A stretch of DNA of 64,000 nt from Flavobacteriaceae bacterium. Lineage in GTDB: Bacteria; Bacteroidota; Bacteroidia; Flavobacteriales; Flavobacteriaceae. Position 1 is the first letter of the stretch. Every line of letters starts with the position of its first letter. Made by a program: the position numbers and the translations under genes. Of the stretch, positions 63,065-64,000 are shown piece after piece. The DNA lies in the NCBI GenBank assembly GCA_014075215.1, contig CP046177.1, positions 2,418,501-2,482,500 on the forward strand, read 5' to 3'. Below the pieces are notes generated by a model, which was not told the DNA's origin, did not search any database, and was given only the letters and a program-made list of their open reading frames with translations.

Positions 63065-64000
63065 TTAATCTAATTTTAATTTTAAATCAACCATAAATTT
63101 ATTGTCCTTTTCCATTGTGGTTAACCAATGTTTATCAGGATACAATAACTCCAAACGGTTTTTGGTATTTTGCATTCCTATACCAGAGTTCTCCTTATCT
63201 TTAGTTCTATTTCCTATAATGTTAATACACTTAAAATGCAATTCGTCGTCCTTTATACTAATATCTATTTCGACCTCAGTGTTACCATTAAAATCTGTTC
63301 CATATTTAAAAGCGTTTTCGATATAAGATATAAATAGTAAAGGGCTAATTTTTTGCGTGGAAATCGTGCCTCTTATATTCGTTTTTACATTTTTATTTTT
63401 TGCTATTCTAATATGTTGAAGCTTAATATAATTCTCAATGTATTGCAATTCGTCTTTAAGTAAGACTTTACTGTTATTAGCTTTATATAACATATATCGC
63501 ATTAATTCAGAAAGCATAATTACGGCTTCTGGTGCATCATTAGATTTTTTAACTGTTAATGAATAAATACTATTTAAAGAGTTAAATAAAAAATGAGGGT
63601 TTAGTTGATTTTTAAGGGCTTCTAATTCCGTTTTATTTTTTTGAACTTCAATTCTCGTTTTAATCCTATCGTTTTCTATCCATTGTTGGTATACTCTAAT
63701 TACTGTTCCAATGATAATTATCACAGTATTGAAAAATATAATTATTATAAATTTTGAAGGTCGTTTGTCTAACAGATTTTGGTTCTTATAAAAATCAAAA
63801 TAGAATACATTTGAAATAATCAAATAGGCTATTATTAAAAGAACGACAATAGACAGTAGATAAGATGTTTTCTTCTTCTTAAGTAATAAATAAGGCACTA
63901 ATAAACTATAGTTTGTATAGAAAACCGCAGCTCCAAACGTTATTCTCAAACAAATTTTAAGCGTAATTTCTTTACCTTCTGAATACACAAAAAACAGGAC
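63065..64000 (-). CDS. LytS-type sensor histidine kinase (5' end outside window)
   Basis: The frame is open to the window edge; the GTG at 63988 is not a reliable start because hydrophobic sense codons continue before it. Four or so membrane helices (TYSLLSIVVLLIIAYLII-like, FIIIIFFNTVIIIIGTVIRV) are followed by a cytoplasmic helix and the His_kinase domain (LKNQLNPHFLFNSLNSIYSL with the phosphorylated His, LLFISYIENAFKYGTDFNGN as N-box) and a short ATPase part (GIGMQNTKNRLELLYP). No extracellular sensing domain is seen in the visible part. It pairs with the LytTR regulator downstream. Confidence 0.92.
   Translation of the reverse strand, partial: VLFFVYSEGKEITLKICLRITFGAAVFYTNYSLLVPYLLLKKKKTSYLLSIVVLLIIAYLIISNVFYFDFYKNQNLLDKRPSKFIIIIFFNTVIIIIGTVIRVYQQWIENDRIKTRIEVQKNKTELEALKNQLNPHFLFNSLNSIYSLTVKKSNDAPEAVIMLSELMRYMLYKANNSKVLLKDELQYIENYIKLQHIRIAKNKNVKTNIRGTISTQKISPLLFISYIENAFKYGTDFNGNTEVEIDISIKDDELHFKCINIIGNRTKDKENSGIGMQNTKNRLELLYPDKHWLTTMEKDNKFMVDLKLKLD

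Noticed and set aside
1..64000. CRISPR arrays, rRNA and tRNA genes, prophage
   Set aside because: I found no regularly spaced repeats, no cloverleaf-like or rRNA stretches, and no phage structural genes by reading. A short RNA gene could still be missed without a covariance search.

Overview
This window is AT-rich chromosomal DNA from a bacterium of the family Flavobacteriaceae (phylum Bacteroidota), most likely marine. The evidence is SusC/SusD pairs, a type IX secretion C-terminal sorting domain, GLPGLI, DUF4249, DUF2911 and ISAon1-type proteins, and promoters of the Bacteroidota form TTTG-N19-TAnnTTTG. I cannot name the genus. No rRNA, tRNA or CRISPR array was seen.

Layout. 1-3.6 kb: the 3' part of an OmpA/PD40 protein, a decayed surface-protein gene and a small conserved gene, among copies of a 19-bp palindromic repeat. 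3.9-8.1 kb: a four-gene phenylalanine/tyrosine operon on the minus strand (prephenate dehydratase, aminotransferase, prephenate dehydrogenase, DAHP synthase-chorismate mutase). It is preceded by a complete transcription attenuator with a 19-residue leader peptide rich in Tyr, Trp and Phe. 8.2-11.4 kb: an IS1595-type element, an IS1 remnant, dnaN and a foldback repeat. 11.4-16.7 kb: a PIG-L deacetylase, a dioxygenase-like lipoprotein and a sodium:solute symporter. 17.5-35.4 kb: an alginate utilisation locus. 35.5-50.5 kb: an IS3 element, a frameshifted S9 peptidase, a cysteine synthase-like enzyme, an aquaporin, an ISAon1-type element inserted in a lipoprotein gene, rocD and a fused 2-oxoacid dehydrogenase E1. 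50.5-64 kb: an Ig-like lipoprotein, a second IS3 element, and a LytTR two-component system next to a TonB-receptor cluster in which three genes are broken.

Alginate locus. PL7 and PL6 lyases cut alginate outside the cell or on its surface. SusC/SusD and a PKD lipoprotein bind and import oligosaccharides. KdgF linearises the unsaturated monomer, an SDR reduces DEH to KDG, and KdgK plus Eda convert KDG to pyruvate and glyceraldehyde-3-phosphate. An MFS permease and a FadR-type GntR regulator complete the set. Three promoters (a T9SS-secreted protein, susC and the PL6 lyase) carry tandem TGGTNNACCA dyads at a 13-bp period on or just after the -7 box. This is a visible regulon and fits the FadR-type regulator encoded inside the locus.

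Decay. At least ten genes are disrupted by different routes: nonsense changes, a 5-bp deletion, a 10-bp duplication, homopolymer slips, truncations and an exact IS insertion with an 8-bp target duplication. The most notable signals are the aromatic attenuator, the alginate operator set, two families of miniature inverted-repeat elements, and the clustered decay of the two-component-linked TonB-receptor operon.
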